A DNA stretch of 64,000 nucleotides from Sindora glabra (taxonomy: Eukaryota; Streptophyta; Magnoliopsida; Fabales; Fabaceae). Numbering within the stretch: position 1 is the first letter of the stretch; each line of letters starts with the position of its first letter. A model generated the notes under the pieces. It was not told the DNA's origin and searched no databases. It was given only the letters and a program-made list of their open reading frames with translations. Positions 60,801-64,000 of this stretch are shown here, piece after piece. Location of the stretch: positions 22,859,883 through 22,923,882 of the forward strand of contig CM035230.1 in NCBI GenBank assembly GCA_020226215.1, given 5' to 3'. A program made the position numbers and the translations under genes.

Positions 60801-62670
60801 TGTAGCATAAAATTAATTGGGTGTTCTATAAAAAAAATTGTAAACATTATATATATATATTAGTAAGGATAATATATATTATATAACTTGTGAATAAAAA
60901 AATACTTAAAAATATTATAATGTAATTTTTTAAAAAAATCAAAGTTAATTTTTTTAAAAAAAATTATATTTAATATTGAATAAATAAAATATTTATTCTC
61001 ATATTAATATTTTATAATTATATTCTATAAAAATAAAATTTAAGATCAATATATATATATATATTTTAACGGAACGCCTATTCATAGCTTTCTTTAATAG
61101 TACGTAAGAATATACGTGTGAATTAAACTGAAAGGAATTTCATTCTCCTAATCCAACTTTCTTGATTTGGTTTTTTCTCCTTAGGTTCCTTGATTAAATT
61201 GTTTCCCGTGTTTAATATTGGTTTTTGTTTCACGTGTTTCTATATTCTACGCTGAAGCCGGAAACGTGCACAACTTTGTTCCTTGTGCAGTATGTTAATT
61301 CCTGTTGTTTAACTACTAAAATTTGAATGAAATAGTACGTTCTAATTTTGGACCATTTTTAGACAGCCTTTGAATAGGATTCTTGCACTATGAAGTTGTT
61401 TACGTATATACTCGAATAGATATTTCATAAATAAAAAGTTATTTTAAAATTTTTTTTAAATAATTAACTTTTAAAATGATTCAAATCTTCATATCTAATT
61501 CATTAATATTCTTCAAAATTTTTAAAATTTGGATAAAAATCTCCTTTCTTTCTTTCATATAAATAATTTATGTTAGTATGGAGAAAATATTATGTGAAAA
61601 TAATCTTATATAATTAAGAAATTAATAAAAATCAAATAGGAGGATAAAACTGAATCAATTTAATATTTAAGAGATTAAAATAGATTATGTTAAATTAAGG
61701 AACTAAAATTATATAATTTACATTTTAGGGGGTAAAAATTATATTTAAACCTAAAAAATTTCAAAGCTTACCAATGGTGAGTTTTGAATGAAAAAGATAT
61801 ATTTTGTAGCATTAATAAGTCACTCGATAGGAAAATGGTTTATTTTATTAAATTCAGGGAGCAAAATAACCACAAAAGAAGCTGAAGAGTTTGCGAAATT
61901 TAAAAGAATTATATACATATATTAGTTTGAAGGCTGCATACATCACAAATAGTTAGACGAGATCCAATATAATTGATCCTCATACAAATTATCAAGAATA
62001 AGAGTTGGAGAAATTGGTGGCAGTTTTAAGTGCAACCTTGCACTTTAAAGAGAATATCATAAGTTTTAATGATAAAATTAATAATTTTTAATATGTAACT
62101 ATATATTTCTTTTATTTTCTTATTAATAATAATATTAATTTTATTTTTTTAATTTACATTACATTTTAGAGGATTTGGTCTTGCTGCGGAAAGTGGTGTG
62201 TAATAAAATGTATATTCAAACCTTTCTCTTTTGAAATTATGTACCCAAATTTATGTCGAGTATGTAATAATATTTAATTATTTATTTTTATTATAATTAT
62301 TTATCTCTCTTTTCACTCTTAGCATTAAAATATAAGAGCGAAAGGATTGTAACCAAGAAAAACATTAAGTTGATCCTAAGGGTGAAAATAATTAATTAAG
62401 TTGGTTTTATCACATGTTTTGTGTTTTTTTTACTGCTTGTGTGCTTTGACATTCGTCCGCGGATTTATGTTGTATTTGTGATTGTGATTCGCAACAGTGA
62501 TGGAAAATTTTATTATACATTACTGATATAGTTGTATAATAATATATTATTAAATTTAATTATTAATTTATTATTTATAATGTATTAAATTTATTTTTTA
62601 AAAAAATGCATATAATATAATAAAATTTAATAATTTATTAGTATATAATTACATTAATAATATATCATAA
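56770..62670. other. Long AT-rich intergenic stretch
   Basis: Nearly 6 kb with no credible gene. Short frames are low complexity. A CTCCGTTTGTTT motif at 56787 echoes the end of the 270-bp repeat at 10875-11414. A patch at 61130-61300 is less AT-rich but has no coding structure. Confidence 0.5.
57830..57866 (+). repeat. TA microsatellite, about 18 units
   Basis: Perfect TA run. Confidence 0.95.
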
Positions 62671-62897
62671 TTCCTCCTGTTAATCCTTTTGACGTTTTGA
62701 CATTTGAGGAGTGTACTTAGGCTTGTCCATCGGTCGGTATTTGTTAGTTTGAGGCCTAATTCTAATTAGTTGGTGAACAAACGGTGAAGTTTTAAGGAAC
62801 CCAATACAAGCTAATTTGATTTCTGTAATCAACATAAACTGATTATTTGCTTTATTTAAATGTTCGGGTGGGTTGTTTCGGTTAACCATTTCCTTCA

Positions 62898-63014
62898 CTC
62901 AAAATCACACACACGATACACCTTAAACCAAATGCTGAAGTCCTGAAGCATTGTTGCACTCAAAATCACATACATGATATACCTTGAAGTCCTAAAGCAT
63001 TGCTACATTCGAAA
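62898..63014 (+). repeat. Tandem duplication of a 50-60-bp unit
   Basis: ACTCAAAATCACAYACAYGATA occurs at about 62897 and 62957, each followed by GAAGTCCTRAAGCATTG. The first copy has about ten extra bases. It may lie in the 3' untranslated region of the minus-strand gene ending at 63631. Confidence 0.75.
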
Positions 63015-63630
63015 GTAACATGATCTAGATTCCAAATCAGCAAAAAGGCAAGGCTTCTTTAAACTAAATGCTAATTGTTATTCTCTATGTTACCCAATTC
63101 AATATATTCTAAGAAGAATATAAAAAATTCAAAACAACAGAGCAAACAATAGAGCCAATAATAATATTTCTACATAAACAACATCCATCCATTACAATAT
63201 TACATAAAAGTGCAGAAACAGCTTACTGCAATCATGCACAGTCACGCATGATTGTAAATTTTTGCCTTTAACAGTCATGTGTGACTCTACCACTAAACCC
63301 AGCCATAAAACAAAACAAAATAAGGCAATGAGGAGTGAACTACATAGCCTTGAGTTTCTAGGAAACATGCTTAATTACAAAAATAAATCAGAGTGTCCTA
63401 TGTAAACAAAAAGGCCACCATACTATTTGTCTAGTATCCCTTATGCACTACTGTCAGTGTTGTGTGTGCATTTACAAAAAAAATTTACTGCTCCCTTATA
63501 TGCTATATTGCCAGCAAAATGAAGCAAAATCAAAATAAGCCTATACTTCCATGTTCCTAAATTTAGCTTTTTAAGCTTGCTTCAAGCAAAACAAGGTTGA
63601 TATTCTTACTACTAGGCATTAAAAGGCAGC

Positions 63631-63921
63631 TTAACCAATAGGATCAAGATCCATTGGCATTTGATTTAAGTCTTTATCATCAATTGTAGAACCACCAACA
63701 CAATCCCCAGTTTTACTTGCATGATCTAAAACAAATACAATCAGAAACTTCATTACTACCAAAATAGAAAAAATAAAAAAATAGATTTTAGAAACAAACA
63801 ATAAAAGTAGAATAACACTTGTAAATCTATAAGATAAATGAAATATGTAAAGTTGTAAGCTAGCCAAAAAAACACCTTAAATAATAACATTACTAGAAGG
63901 TCCAACACCACTAGCAAGATC
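63631..63921 (-). CDS. Possible 3' exons of an unidentified gene, partial
   Basis: Minus strand. A last exon (63631-63725) follows an acceptor TTTGTTTTAG and encodes a short acidic, Asp-rich tail (GGSTIDDKDLNQMPMDLD) ending in TAA. Another exon-like segment just upstream (about 63876-63921) follows the acceptor TTCCTACAG and begins with a similar DLASGVG peptide in the same phase, as if exons had been duplicated. But it has an in-frame TAA just before its putative donor. I do not recognise the protein. The start lies outside the window, and it could be a pseudogene. Confidence 0.35.
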
Positions 63922-64000
63922 TGTAGGAAAAAGAATTATATGTTATTATTATGGAACATAACCTAATTGAATCATATTAATTGTAAAAAAAATTAATAAA

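Noticed and set aside
62680..62898. 72-codon minus-strand frame
   Set aside because: No recognisable motif; may be untranslated sequence of the gene ending at 63631.
1..64000. CRISPR arrays, bacterial operons, rRNA or intact tRNA genes
   Set aside because: None seen; the sequence is plant nuclear DNA with spliced genes and plant transposons.

Overview
This is plant nuclear DNA, most likely from a eudicot. It is very AT-rich and intron-bearing, and most of it is decayed transposable elements. It carries one intact host gene, an ACC oxidase with the four-exon layout usual for that family. The species cannot be read from the sequence.

Layout. 1-5000: a decayed PIF/Harbinger element with its nuclease (about 1295-2707, +) and its MYB/SANT-like partner (3180-4188, +). 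5000-12800: AT-rich non-coding DNA with a 122-bp tandem array, a 270-bp tandem duplication and a 123-bp direct repeat that also opens the window. 12848-21924: a structurally complete CACTA (En/Spm) transposon with matching terminal inverted repeats, a 3-bp target duplication (TAC), repeat-packed subterminal regions, and two minus-strand genes (TNP2 transposase and a TNPA-like protein), both broken by stop codons. 23558-28330: a Ty1/copia retrotransposon with two LTRs. 29329-36730: a second, unrelated Ty1/copia element with 430-bp LTRs, an unusual 1.8-kb leader and a palindrome at the primer-binding site. 37800-48480: a Mutator-like element (MULE) with a MURA-type transposase and, downstream on the same strand, a plant mobile domain (MAIN-like) gene. 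A 2.2-kb A-rich, G-poor array and a hairpin-rich upstream region lie on its 5' side. 50416-51907: ACC oxidase (-). 52010-62670: AT-rich intergenic DNA with minisatellites and no credible gene. 63631-63921: probable 3' exons of an unidentified minus-strand gene that continues outside the window.

How the parts relate. The transposons supply almost all coding-like sequence. Most of their in-frame stops are TAG, TGA or TAA where the reading frame suggests CAG, TGG, CGA or CAA, and several catalytic changes are G to A. This is the pattern expected from deamination of methylated cytosines in silenced elements. Splice sites in the CACTA and MULE genes look intact, so their exon structures can be read with exact phase. 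ACC oxidase, the last enzyme of ethylene synthesis, has all its catalytic residues and a TATA box.

Most worth a second look: (1) the second copia element appears to place its gag start codon and a 5' splice donor inside the LTR, with a phase-matched acceptor 1.8 kb downstream; (2) the same element has a 44-bp-arm palindrome at the LTR end enclosing an inverted tRNA-iMet primer-binding site; (3) a 76-bp interrupted palindrome lies upstream of the CACTA transposase; (4) the MULE has hairpins and a simple-sequence array around its genes.
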